Positions 55,431-63,150 of a stretch of DNA of 64,000 nt are shown here, one piece after another. A program made the translations under genes and the position numbers. The DNA is from JBDHXE01 sp035445085 (lineage in GTDB: Bacteria; Bacteroidota; Ignavibacteria; Kapaibacteriales; UBA2268). The stretch lies in assembly GCA_035445085.1 (NCBI GenBank), contig DAOMQA010000004.1:62001-126000 (forward strand), written 5' to 3'. The notes under the pieces are model-generated. The model saw nothing but the letters and a program-made list of their open reading frames with translations, searched no databases and was not told the DNA's origin. Positions within the stretch are counted from its first letter, which is position 1; the number at the start of each line of letters is the position of its first letter.

Positions 55431-56672
55431 TTAGTCCAAAAAGTGAACGAACAAGCCATCTCTTAATTTTGGCTCAAACCAAGTAGATTTGGGCGGCATT
55501 ACTTCACCAGCATCAGCTATAGCAATTAGCTCATCAATTGAAGTGTGGTGCATAGCAAAAGCTAAAGCCATTTCCCCGCTATCAACTCTTTTTTCTAACT
55601 CTGATAAACCGCGAATACCTCCCACAAAATCAATATTCTTATTCGTTCTTGGGTCGTCTATACCTAATATATTAGTTAAAATATACTTCTGCAGAATAGC
55701 TACATCTAAACTTTCCACAGGATCATTTGTATTAGTAAATTCATTCTTAAAAGTTAATTTATACCATTTGCCATCAATATATAGACCAAGTTCACCTTTT
55801 TGTTTAGGTTTATATATCCCATTGTTTTCAGTAATATCGCATACAGCAGCAAGTTTATTAAAAAATTCTTCTTGTGAATTTCCATTTAGATTTTTAATTA
55901 GCCTATTGTAGTCCATAATATATAAGTGGGAAGCAGGAAATATTACAGAAAGAAAATAATTATACTCTTCATTACCAGTGTGATTTGGATTAGCGTCCAT
56001 TCTTTCTTTCCCAACAATGGCAGCAGCAGCAGAGCGATGATGACCGTCTGCTACATATAAATACGGAATAGAGGAAAAAATTTCTTCTATTTTTGTATTT
56101 GTAGCTTTATCTTGAATAACCCATACCTGATGGCGGATGCCATCATTTGTTAAAATATCTGTTTCTGGAGTTAATTTTGTTATATTGCTTACAATATCAT
56201 TGATTTCGTTGTTATCTGGATATGTTAAGAATATAGGACCCGTATGAGCGTTAGTAATCCTTACGTGATTGCACCTATCTTCTTCTTTATCTTTTCTGGT
56301 TTTCTCATGTTTTTTGATTGTATCATTCCAATAATCTTGAATACTTGCAACGCCTACCAAGCCAAATTGAGTTCTACCATCCATAGTTTGAGCATATATA
56401 TAGAATTTAGCTTCTGGATAATTTACTAAATAATTCCCGTCGATTAACTTTTGTAAATTTTCCTTACCCTTGTTGTATACTTGGGCATCATATAAATTAA
56501 CATCTGTGGGTAAATCAATTTCCGGCTTTCCAACATGTAAAAAAGATAAAGGATGACCTTCTACCATAGCTCTTGCTTCGTCTGAATTCAGTACGTCATA
56601 AGGAGGAGCTGCTATTTCGCTAGCGAATTCTGGTTTAGGTCTATAAGAAGACATAGGTTTAAATACAGCCAT
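55431..56672 (-). CDS. DUF1015 family protein
   Basis: 413 residues. The family opening is visible as FKPMSSYRPKPEFASEIAAPPYDVL, followed by HVGKPEIDLP, YIYAQTMDGRTQFGLVGVAS, KKHEKTRKDKEEDR, DGHHRSAAA and ALAFAMHHTSIDEL near the end. DUF1015 proteins are widespread in Bacteroidota and other phyla. Some authors place them near serine or small-molecule metabolism, but function is not established, so none is assigned. A monocistronic unit closed by a hairpin. Confidence 0.9.
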   Translation of the reverse strand: MAVFKPMSSYRPKPEFASEIAAPPYDVLNSDEARAMVEGHPLSFLHVGKPEIDLPTDVNLYDAQVYNKGKENLQKLIDGNYLVNYPEAKFYIYAQTMDGRTQFGLVGVASIQDYWNDTIKKHEKTRKDKEEDRCNHVRITNAHTGPIFLTYPDNNEINDIVSNITKLTPETDILTNDGIRHQVWVIQDKATNTKIEEIFSSIPYLYVADGHHRSAAAAIVGKERMDANPNHTGNEEYNYFLSVIFPASHLYIMDYNRLIKNLNGNSQEEFFNKLAAVCDITENNGIYKPKQKGELGLYIDGKWYKLTFKNEFTNTNDPVESLDVAILQKYILTNILGIDDPRTNKNIDFVGGIRGLSELEKRVDSGEMALAFAMHHTSIDELIAIADAGEVMPPKSTWFEPKLRDGLFVHFLD

Positions 56673-56814
56673 TTCAAAACTTCCAAATAATGATATAATT
56701 TAAAAATTAATAATCTAAAATCTTAAGATTTATTAAGTAGTAAACTTGATATTTATAAAATTATTTTAAAAAAAGCCATTTCAAACAAATTTTCAAGATA
56801 ATGGTTAATTTAAA

Positions 56815-56848
56815 TAAAAAAAAAGGTTACCCATAATAGATAACCTTT
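56815..56848 (-). terminator. Intrinsic terminator of the TonB/PstS-like/TPR operon
   Basis: Read on the minus strand, AAAGGTTA (from 56848 down to 56841) pairs with TAACCTTT (56829-56822) around an 11-nt loop. A run of more than eight T follows directly (56821-56815 and beyond). It lies 37 nt after the TPR gene stop. Confidence 0.9.
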
Positions 56849-56884
56849 CGACATATTTTAGTATGTAATTTATAATGAGTTCAT

Positions 56885-58648
56885 TTAATTGCAGGCGCCT
56901 TGTTTTTTTAGAATATCTAAATTCTTCTTTGCTGTTTCATTGTTTGGGTCTAATTTTAATACTTTTTTATAATTTGCACATGCTTGGGCAAAATTTTGCA
57001 AATTATGATTTGCGATAGCCTGATATAAATAGGCATAAAGTTGCTCAGGGAAAAACGAAGCCCATTTTTCTCCTACGCTAACTACTTCTTTAAAATTCTT
57101 TTTATCTAAGTTAAGTTGAGCTAATTTTGCTAAAGATTGATTTAATGGGTAACTATTTTTTGCTGTATCTAATTTTGCAATATCAATGATATTATTCAAT
57201 ATTACTTCAGATACTGCAACGCTATCCATGTTGGTATACGCATCAGCTAAGCTAATACGTGCAAACAAGAAAGCTGAATCGAGAGAAATTGAGTGTTTTA
57301 AAGATTCTATCGATTTTGTATAATCTTTTAACATTAAATATGATTGCCCTATTAAATAATATGCAATATGGTCATTGCTTCCTTTGCATTTTTCATTAGA
57401 TACTCTTCTTGTTAGGACATCGATTGCTTCGTTATACTTACCCATTTTTTGATACATATACCCCATATTATCCATTAACTTACAACTTTCATTAGGATCT
57501 AATTTAATAGCTTTCTCCCATTCAATAAAAGCATTTATAGTATCCTTTAATTGCATATAAGATTGCCCTATTTTTTGGAAGTCAAGTACGTTCAAGATTG
57601 TATCTTTCTCAGATTGCTTATAAGACTCTATTGATTGTTGGTATAAATGAGCAGCACCTGCGTTATCCTTCTTATTTAATAATTCTGCTGCATCAAATAA
57701 AGTACGAGACCTCTTTAATGTAGCTTTAATTTTTACAGAATCTATTTCCTTAGCCACGATATTTAAATGATATGCAGCAGTATCAAAGGCGCCAATTTCA
57801 TCTAAAGATTGTGCTAAATACCATCTTCCGAGCGAACCAGAAGGTCTTAAATTTACATAGTTTCTTAAGGAAATAACTGCATCTTTAAAATTCTTAGATA
57901 AGAATAAAATCTTTCCTTGTTCAAAAAACGCTTTAGCATTTTTTGGGTCTTGAGTTGTAATCTTGTTCCATTCTTCTAATGAGCGAGAGAAATACTTGGT
58001 TGATAGTTCTTTATCTGCCTCTCTATTACCCAACCAATACAAAGATATAGCCAATTTCTCACGAGCATCTTCTAAATTCGGGTTTAAAGTCAGGGCTTCA
58101 TCGTAGTTTTGCATTGCTAATTCATAAACACGTTGTTTGAAATAATAATCGCCCAATGCTACAAATGAAGCAGGTTCTTTTTTATTCATTTCACGCGCTT
58201 TAGTAATTAATAGTTCAGCCTTAGTTAAATCGTCGCTTGTTAAATTGTCCTTTAGTAAATAAACATTCGCCATTTCTAACAAAACAAATACATTAGTTTC
58301 ATCTCTATCTTGTGCATCTTCTAAAGTTGCCATAGCTTGCTCTCTTTTACCTGATAAAGTAAGAGAGTGTGCTAATTTAATTCGTGCATCAATATTGTTT
58401 TTATCTAAATCTACGACCTTTTGAAACATCGCCTCAGCGTCAGTATATTTGTCCATTTCTAAGTAAACTTCACCTGCTATATAATATATATTAGCATCTT
58501 TTGGTTTTTCACTTACGGCTTTTGGAATTAACTGTAAAGCGGCTTCATAATCTTTTTGTTCTACAGCTTTTAAAAATTCTTCACTTGATTGAGAAAATGC
58601 AATATTTAAACTTATCGCAATTCCTATTAAAATCAATATATACTTCAT
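56885..58648 (-). CDS. Periplasmic tetratricopeptide-repeat protein
   Basis: 587 residues with signal peptide (1-18, ending FSQS). It is almost entirely TPR units, roughly ten to twelve, with recurrent features such as ANIYYIAGEVYLEMDKYTDA, NIDARIKLAHSLTLSGKREQ, FFEQGKILFLSKNFKDAVIS and ACANYKKVLKLDPNNETAKK. It is the last gene of the minus-strand run that contains TonB, ExbD and a PstS-like protein, 36 nt after the latter. It probably scaffolds periplasmic or outer-membrane partners; partners are unknown. Confidence 0.85.
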   Translation of the reverse strand: MKYILILIGIAISLNIAFSQSSEEFLKAVEQKDYEAALQLIPKAVSEKPKDANIYYIAGEVYLEMDKYTDAEAMFQKVVDLDKNNIDARIKLAHSLTLSGKREQAMATLEDAQDRDETNVFVLLEMANVYLLKDNLTSDDLTKAELLITKAREMNKKEPASFVALGDYYFKQRVYELAMQNYDEALTLNPNLEDAREKLAISLYWLGNREADKELSTKYFSRSLEEWNKITTQDPKNAKAFFEQGKILFLSKNFKDAVISLRNYVNLRPSGSLGRWYLAQSLDEIGAFDTAAYHLNIVAKEIDSVKIKATLKRSRTLFDAAELLNKKDNAGAAHLYQQSIESYKQSEKDTILNVLDFQKIGQSYMQLKDTINAFIEWEKAIKLDPNESCKLMDNMGYMYQKMGKYNEAIDVLTRRVSNEKCKGSNDHIAYYLIGQSYLMLKDYTKSIESLKHSISLDSAFLFARISLADAYTNMDSVAVSEVILNNIIDIAKLDTAKNSYPLNQSLAKLAQLNLDKKNFKEVVSVGEKWASFFPEQLYAYLYQAIANHNLQNFAQACANYKKVLKLDPNNETAKKNLDILKKQGACN

Positions 58649-58684
58649 TTATAATTAGTCCTTTAAAATATTATATTTATTATA

Positions 58685-59635
58685 TTATTTAATTTCATTA
58701 TCTGCTTCATGCAGTTTTATTTTAGCAAAAGCTGGTACAATACCATAATCTAAGAAATATTTTTGCACTTTTGTTTCCTTAGATAGATAAGATGCAAACC
58801 AGAACGGCTTATTCATTCTATCCTCAAGTAATATAACTTTATCAGTTATAATATACGGGTATTTTTCTTGTACGATAAAGCCTTGATGCACTATCTGCGG
58901 CGGTATCCTTATACCTTGTTTATTTACAAAAGAAATTCTTATCTTGGTGAGTTGTGATAACTTTATCACATTAGATAAATATGCAACACCAATTGCATTA
59001 TCATTTTTACTTACATAATCTATAAGCTCTTGCATTGAAGCTAATTGCTTAACTTTATGAGTTATTTTATTATTTCTTGCAGCGGTGTTTATTAAATTTT
59101 GATAATGTGAATTATTAATATCGGTTGTAACTAATTCTGGCTCAACTTTTAAATGTGAGTAGTAATCTTTAAAATTCTTACCAGCTGTAAGTATATTAAA
59201 GATTTGTTCGTCATTTAAGGTATCTAATCCAATTTTGCCATTATGGAAAAAGACTAAGCCATCTTTAGCCATTTCCATTTCTGGTCTTATAAGTTGATAT
59301 TCTTTGTTTAATGAATCTTCATCTTTCAGGTAATTCCGTGATAATACTATAGCTTCAGCTTTACCTGAAAAAAGAAGAGCAACTGCTTTTCTTGAATTCA
59401 CATAATTAACTTTTAAGTTAATTTTTGGATAAGATTGTCTGTAGAAATCCATTACAGGTTCTATCATATTTATAAGTAATGTATCTACATATACTTCTAA
59501 ATTTCCTTCATCGATGGATTGCTCTTTTGCTTGTTGTGATTTCTTTGAATTTTTACTTTCATCTTCACAGGAACTACAAGCAAGCGAAAGTATAATAATA
59601 GCAATAAATAGAAAGCTAATTTTTGTTTTCATCAT
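58685..59635 (-). CDS. PstS-like substrate-binding lipoprotein
   Basis: About 316 residues. The signal peptide ends in a lipobox LACSSC, which predicts lipidation. The mature part has the periplasmic-binding fold of PstS-type proteins (ETLLI-like VDTLLINMIEPVMDFYRQ, KAEAIVLSRNYLKDED, FVVY-like DGLVFFHNGKI, GVAYLSNVIKL). Phosphate-binding residues are not clearly conserved, so the ligand is open. No pstCAB is nearby. Four tandem ATGs (59641, 59638, 59635, 59632) could start it; the AAGGAGG box at 59642-59648 best fits the third or fourth, so I use 59635. It overlaps the preceding small gene. Confidence 0.78.
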   Translation of the reverse strand: MMKTKISFLFIAIIILSLACSSCEDESKNSKKSQQAKEQSIDEGNLEVYVDTLLINMIEPVMDFYRQSYPKINLKVNYVNSRKAVALLFSGKAEAIVLSRNYLKDEDSLNKEYQLIRPEMEMAKDGLVFFHNGKIGLDTLNDEQIFNILTAGKNFKDYYSHLKVEPELVTTDINNSHYQNLINTAARNNKITHKVKQLASMQELIDYVSKNDNAIGVAYLSNVIKLSQLTKIRISFVNKQGIRIPPQIVHQGFIVQEKYPYIITDKVILLEDRMNKPFWFASYLSKETKVQKYFLDYGIVPAFAKIKLHEADNEIK

Positions 59636-59837
59636 CATCATCCTCCTTCATAAATTTATATCTTTTTTCTTGAGTATATAATAAAGATATTCGATATATT
59701 CCAAAAAGTGTGAAAACTATACCTGCCATTATTCTAAACTGTGGTTCTAAGTCGCTTAAAATAATACCGCTCAGTAGCAATATGCCTATTACAACGATTA
59801 ATATTCTTACTGTGTAATTTATTATTCTTAATATCAA
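59616..59837 (-). CDS. Small two-helix membrane protein
   Basis: 73 residues with two hydrophobic segments (about 7-28 and 33-52) and an acidic C-terminal tail rich in Asp and Glu. I do not recognise the family; short membrane proteins at this place occur between tonB and the binding-protein gene. Its last codons encode the ribosome-binding site and the tandem start codons of the next gene, so it is translationally coupled to it. It starts 42 nt after tonB. Confidence 0.65.
   Translation of the reverse strand: MILRIINYTVRILIVVIGILLLSGIILSDLEPQFRIMAGIVFTLFGIYRISLLYTQEKRYKFMKEDDDDENKN
59642..59648 (-). promoter_or_regulatory. Ribosome binding site that decides the start of the PstS-like gene
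   Basis: AAGGAGG on the minus strand stands directly before four consecutive ATG triplets. Gaps to the ATGs are 0, 3, 6 and 9 nt, so the third (59635) or fourth (59632) is the likely start. The same bases encode the Lys-Glu-Asp tail of the small membrane protein. Confidence 0.75.
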
Positions 59838-59879
59838 TTTTCTATCGTCATAATAATTTAACTGAGCGGTCTCTAAACA

Positions 59880-60668
59880 TTATCTTAGTCTGAAAGTAAT
59901 AGGAATACTTACCCAGCATGTAATAGCATTGCCATTTTGAATCGCTGGAGTGAATAATCCATAATTCTTAATAGCATCTAATGCTGCTTGATTTAATAAT
60001 TCATGGTCGGAAGATTCAATAAAATACTTCCTTGCTCTTCCGTCAGAACCTACAAGCACTCTTACTACTACTCTGCCTTCTACATTAGCACGGCGTGCTA
60101 AGTCTGGATATACTATACTTTTCTGAAGTTTGCCTAAATCAACTCCTGGTTCTTTTTCTACTGGAATAAAGTCATCTGGAGCAGGCTCAGCTTCTTTGTG
60201 TTCAATTTTTATTTCTCTCTTTTCACCAATATTAATATTTGATGAGAACCCACCTAAATCAACACCATCGCCACCTACTGAAGAAGCACGGCTCATCACA
60301 TCTATTGTAGCAAAATCCTTCATATCAGCAGTAATTTGCGCATCTGGCACCCCTATTGGAGTTCCAGCTCTAGCCGCAGGTCCTGTACTGATAATCTCCT
60401 GTGGAGGAGGTGGGGGCGCTACTTCCGCAGCGTCTGCTGAAGGAAGCTGATCAAGTGTTACTTTTACAATTGGAGCTAACTTAGGAGCAGTTTTTGCACT
60501 TTCATTCCTCATTTGTATTCCAACATACAATAATAGAAGTAAAAGCGTAAGTGCTACTGTCATAATAAAGCCTCTGACAGTATATTTACGAATTAATTCC
60601 TTTAATTCGGAAGCTCCGTAACCTGAAGGAGCTGGAACTTCGATTACTAATTTTGCTGCGTTTGCCAT
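59880..60668 (-). CDS. TonB-family energy transducer
   Basis: 262 residues. A membrane helix at about residues 33-52 (GFIMTVALTLLLLLLYVGI) follows a 32-residue cytoplasmic part, and a Pro-rich stretch APPPPPQE comes next. The C-terminal TonB_C domain begins near IVYPDLARRANVEGRVVVRV and ends WVSIPITFRLR. It contacts outer-membrane receptors and transmits the proton-motive force captured by ExbB/ExbD. The gene starts 2 nt after exbD, in the order ExbB, ExbD, ExbD, TonB. Confidence 0.93.
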   Translation of the reverse strand: MANAAKLVIEVPAPSGYGASELKELIRKYTVRGFIMTVALTLLLLLLYVGIQMRNESAKTAPKLAPIVKVTLDQLPSADAAEVAPPPPPQEIISTGPAARAGTPIGVPDAQITADMKDFATIDVMSRASSVGGDGVDLGGFSSNINIGEKREIKIEHKEAEPAPDDFIPVEKEPGVDLGKLQKSIVYPDLARRANVEGRVVVRVLVGSDGRARKYFIESSDHELLNQAALDAIKNYGLFTPAIQNGNAITCWVSIPITFRLR

Positions 60669-60670
60669 AA

Positions 60671-61240
60671 CTATAATCCTATAATTTTTTCACGTTCCTT
60701 TTCAGAAATTGGTGCGATTGTAAATCTTCGTTGTCTTTTTGTCGGATTTCCTGTACTATCTAATCCCTTAGCTATATCAGAAGTAATTGATACTTCAGCT
60801 AAATTCAGTTCGTCTAAAACATTAACTACTGTTCCATAGGCAGCTAAAGTATCTGGCTTTAGCGCAGTAATTAACTTATTTTTTACAGATTCTTTTAAAT
60901 TCAACCTTATAGCTAAACTCTTAATGTCTTTCAAAGCTACCTCTTGAGGTTCGTCTTCTCCTATTGTATAATATATCTTATTATCATTTCTGATAAATAA
61001 TTGAAATAACTCTGATATTCTCACTTCAACTTCATCTTCAATCTCAGGTGGTATAGACATTTCCATAACCTGAGGGGTTGCCATTGTAGTAGTAAACATA
61101 AAGAAAGTCAAAAGTAAAAATGTAATATCCACAAGTGGAGTCATATCTAAATAAAAACCAACTCTTTTCTTTTTCTTTCTCTTAGTCGATTTCCCTCTTT
61201 TGGATCTTTCGGCTGATAAAGCACCACCGCCACCGCTCAT
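60671..61240 (-). CDS. ExbD-type biopolymer transport protein (second copy)
   Basis: 189 residues. A basic cytoplasmic tail (residues 1-28, rich in Lys/Arg) precedes one membrane helix, in VDITFLLLTFFMFTTTMATP, with the conserved Asp of DMTPLVDITF that carries protons in the family. The periplasmic part includes an extended region (about 60-180). It is 189 residues versus about 140 for E. coli ExbD, the excess lying in the periplasmic part. It follows the first ExbD gene by 65 nt and precedes tonB by 2 nt. Confidence 0.92.
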   Translation of the reverse strand: MSGGGGALSAERSKRGKSTKRKKKKRVGFYLDMTPLVDITFLLLTFFMFTTTMATPQVMEMSIPPEIEDEVEVRISELFQLFIRNDNKIYYTIGEDEPQEVALKDIKSLAIRLNLKESVKNKLITALKPDTLAAYGTVVNVLDELNLAEVSITSDIAKGLDSTGNPTKRQRRFTIAPISEKEREKIIGL

Positions 61241-61305
61241 TTTATCCTCCCTAATCTTGTCTTAATTTAAAGACGATTTTATTAATTAAATGGTTACACA
61301 TTATT

Positions 61306-61818
61306 TTAACCGCGCTTATCAGTTACATAATTAAACACGGGAGCGTTATTTTTTCTAAGTACGTCCATTGCATTAAATATCCATTTAAATGGTAAACGTT
61401 TGTCTGCGTCTATAGCAAATTTAGTATTAGCACGTATTTGACGTGTATTCCCAATTAATTCACTTAATTGGTCTAAATTTGAAACTTTAATTTGAGACTT
61501 TTCTTGTTGCTCTGGCGAAAGTGATTTAGACATTGCCCATACTTGAGGTCTATCAGTCTCATTTACTATTTCATAGTAATAGCTAGTATCAGTGGTAACA
61601 GTATCGACAGCAATTTTGATTACTGCTAAGTCTTTATCAGGTACTTTAGAAGTATCTGCCGAAACTTCAGGGCGTTCAATCACAAACTTTTGTTCAGACT
61701 CTGCCTGAGATTTAAATTTTGCAGTAAACATAAAGAAAGTTAATAGCAAAAATGTAATATCAACAAGTGGAGTCATATCGATAACAAAACCGGTCCTTTT
61801 TTTCTTTATCTTAGGCAC
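61306..61818 (-). CDS. ExbD-type biopolymer transport protein (first copy)
   Basis: 170 residues with the same DMTPLVDITFLLLTFFMFT helix as the second copy. The periplasmic domain differs and includes a tail NNAPVFNYVTDKRG. Two different ExbD proteins are common in this phylum and probably form a hetero-assembly with one ExbB. The start is GTG at 61818; an AGGAG box sits 8 nt upstream. An overlapping ATG in another frame is not used. Confidence 0.92.
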   Translation of the reverse strand: MPKIKKKRTGFVIDMTPLVDITFLLLTFFMFTAKFKSQAESEQKFVIERPEVSADTSKVPDKDLAVIKIAVDTVTTDTSYYYEIVNETDRPQVWAMSKSLSPEQQEKSQIKVSNLDQLSELIGNTRQIRANTKFAIDADKRLPFKWIFNAMDVLRKNNAPVFNYVTDKRG

Positions 61819-61852
61819 GCATTTCTCCTATAATTAATTGATAATACACTAT

Positions 61853-62635
61853 TTAATTTTTAATTCTAATTGTGAAAATTTGAGTAATATTTAAAATTGC
61901 TTCATCAATCATATAAATAAAATTATCAACTTTAGTTGTAAAGAAATTATAGAAAACAATTGATAAAATCGCACCAATCAAACCGCCTGCAGTATTATAT
62001 AAGGCTTCAGAAATACCTAAAGATAATTGAACAGCTGAAACAGTACCGCTAAGAGCAAGAGCTTGGAACGCTCTAATCATACCAACAGTAGTTCCTAATA
62101 GACCAACCATTGTAGCAACAGAAGCTACTGTAGAAAGTATAACTAAATTCTTTTCTAAAAGAGGAGTTTCCAAATTCATAGCTTCATCTATTGCTCTTTG
62201 AATTTCAGATATTTTCTTTTCACCAGAATATTCTGGGTCATGTTCAATATCTTTAAAACGTAGAATAGCTGAACGTAATACATTCGCCATACTACCCCTC
62301 TGGTTGTCGCAGGCGCTTACGGCTGCATCTAAGTCCCCCTTGGTGAGATGATTAATCACATCTTTAATGAACACTGAAGGATTGCCTTTGCCATTTGCCT
62401 TACTTATTGAGAAGAATCTTTCAAATACAAACGTAATAGATATTAATATAAAAGATAATAATAAACCAACAAGAGGACCACCTGTATATATCGTACCTAA
62501 CACATTACCAGCCTTAGGTTCGTGTTTAATTTCTGGGTCATTAAAATTATTTGGATTACCCATAACAAGGTAGTATACAGAATATGCAACTACAAATGAT
62601 AATGTAATTACTATTACGTTAAAAAGATTTTTCAT
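61853..62635 (-). CDS. MotA/TolQ/ExbB proton channel protein
   Basis: 260 residues with an N-terminal membrane helix, another near residues 55-75 (VGLLLSFILISITFVFERFF), a cytoplasmic loop, and two C-terminal helices. VASVATMVGLLGTTVGMIRAF is the conserved ExbB/TolQ pore helix, followed by ISEALYNTAGGLIGAI. It pairs with the two ExbD proteins encoded just downstream. The extra N-terminal helix is usual for Bacteroidota members. Confidence 0.93.
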   Translation of the reverse strand: MKNLFNVIVITLSFVVAYSVYYLVMGNPNNFNDPEIKHEPKAGNVLGTIYTGGPLVGLLLSFILISITFVFERFFSISKANGKGNPSVFIKDVINHLTKGDLDAAVSACDNQRGSMANVLRSAILRFKDIEHDPEYSGEKKISEIQRAIDEAMNLETPLLEKNLVILSTVASVATMVGLLGTTVGMIRAFQALALSGTVSAVQLSLGISEALYNTAGGLIGAILSIVFYNFFTTKVDNFIYMIDEAILNITQIFTIRIKN

Positions 62636-62667
62636 ATAAAAACTCCATTATTTAATAAAAAAATTAT

Positions 62668-63012
62668 TTACTCATTAATTAATTTTAAAGCATCACTTAA
62701 GGTATCAGTAATTGTAAAAACTAAAGTCAATTTAGTGATTACAAAAATATTCTCTAATGACTTACTTACATTACAAAGGATAATTTTACCATTACGTTTA
62801 GTAAAATTTGTATGAGAAGAAATTAGCACACCAAGAGCAGTAGAATTGAGATAAGTTACATTTTCTAAATCAATGATTAAACTATTCGTTTGCTTCTCAG
62901 CTAAACTTTTTAGGGTATCTCTCATTTCGTCTGTTTCTGGACCTCCAATAAATTGTCCTCGCAATTTTATAACTGCTCCGCCAATCTGCTCTTCTACTTT
63001 AACTTGGGACAT
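62668..63012 (-). CDS. STAS-domain anti-sigma factor antagonist-like protein
   Basis: 114 residues, one STAS domain: VEEQIGGAVIKLRGQFIGG, then VTYLNSTALGVLISS as the phospho-acceptor loop and VITKLTLVFTITDTLSDAL. It is the first gene of the run with ExbB, 32 nt upstream, with an AGAGG ribosome site. No kinase or phosphatase gene lies near. It may regulate the operon or be a switch for another regulator; this is not visible from sequence. Confidence 0.85.
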   Translation of the reverse strand: MSQVKVEEQIGGAVIKLRGQFIGGPETDEMRDTLKSLAEKQTNSLIIDLENVTYLNSTALGVLISSHTNFTKRNGKIILCNVSKSLENIFVITKLTLVFTITDTLSDALKLINE

Positions 63013-63058
63013 AATAAACCTCTTTAATAAAATAAAAAAAATAACAACTTTAAGATTT

Positions 63059-63066
63059 CAAATTTA
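63059..63066 (-). promoter_or_regulatory. Candidate -7 element of the TonB/PstS-like operon
   Basis: TAAATTTG on the minus strand matches TAnnTTTG and lies 47 nt upstream of the STAS gene, the first gene of the run. No TTTG is found at the -33 position, so support is modest. Confidence 0.35.
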
Positions 63067-63150
63067 ACAAATAAATAACTATTTTTAGTTAATAATTTGT
63101 TAATATACTGTAAATAAACACTTCAATCACATAAAAAGTTACAAGAGTTA

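Noticed and set aside
55489..55911. 140-codon plus-strand ORF opposite the DUF1015 gene
   Set aside because: Shadow of a real gene; no domain and no sensible start.
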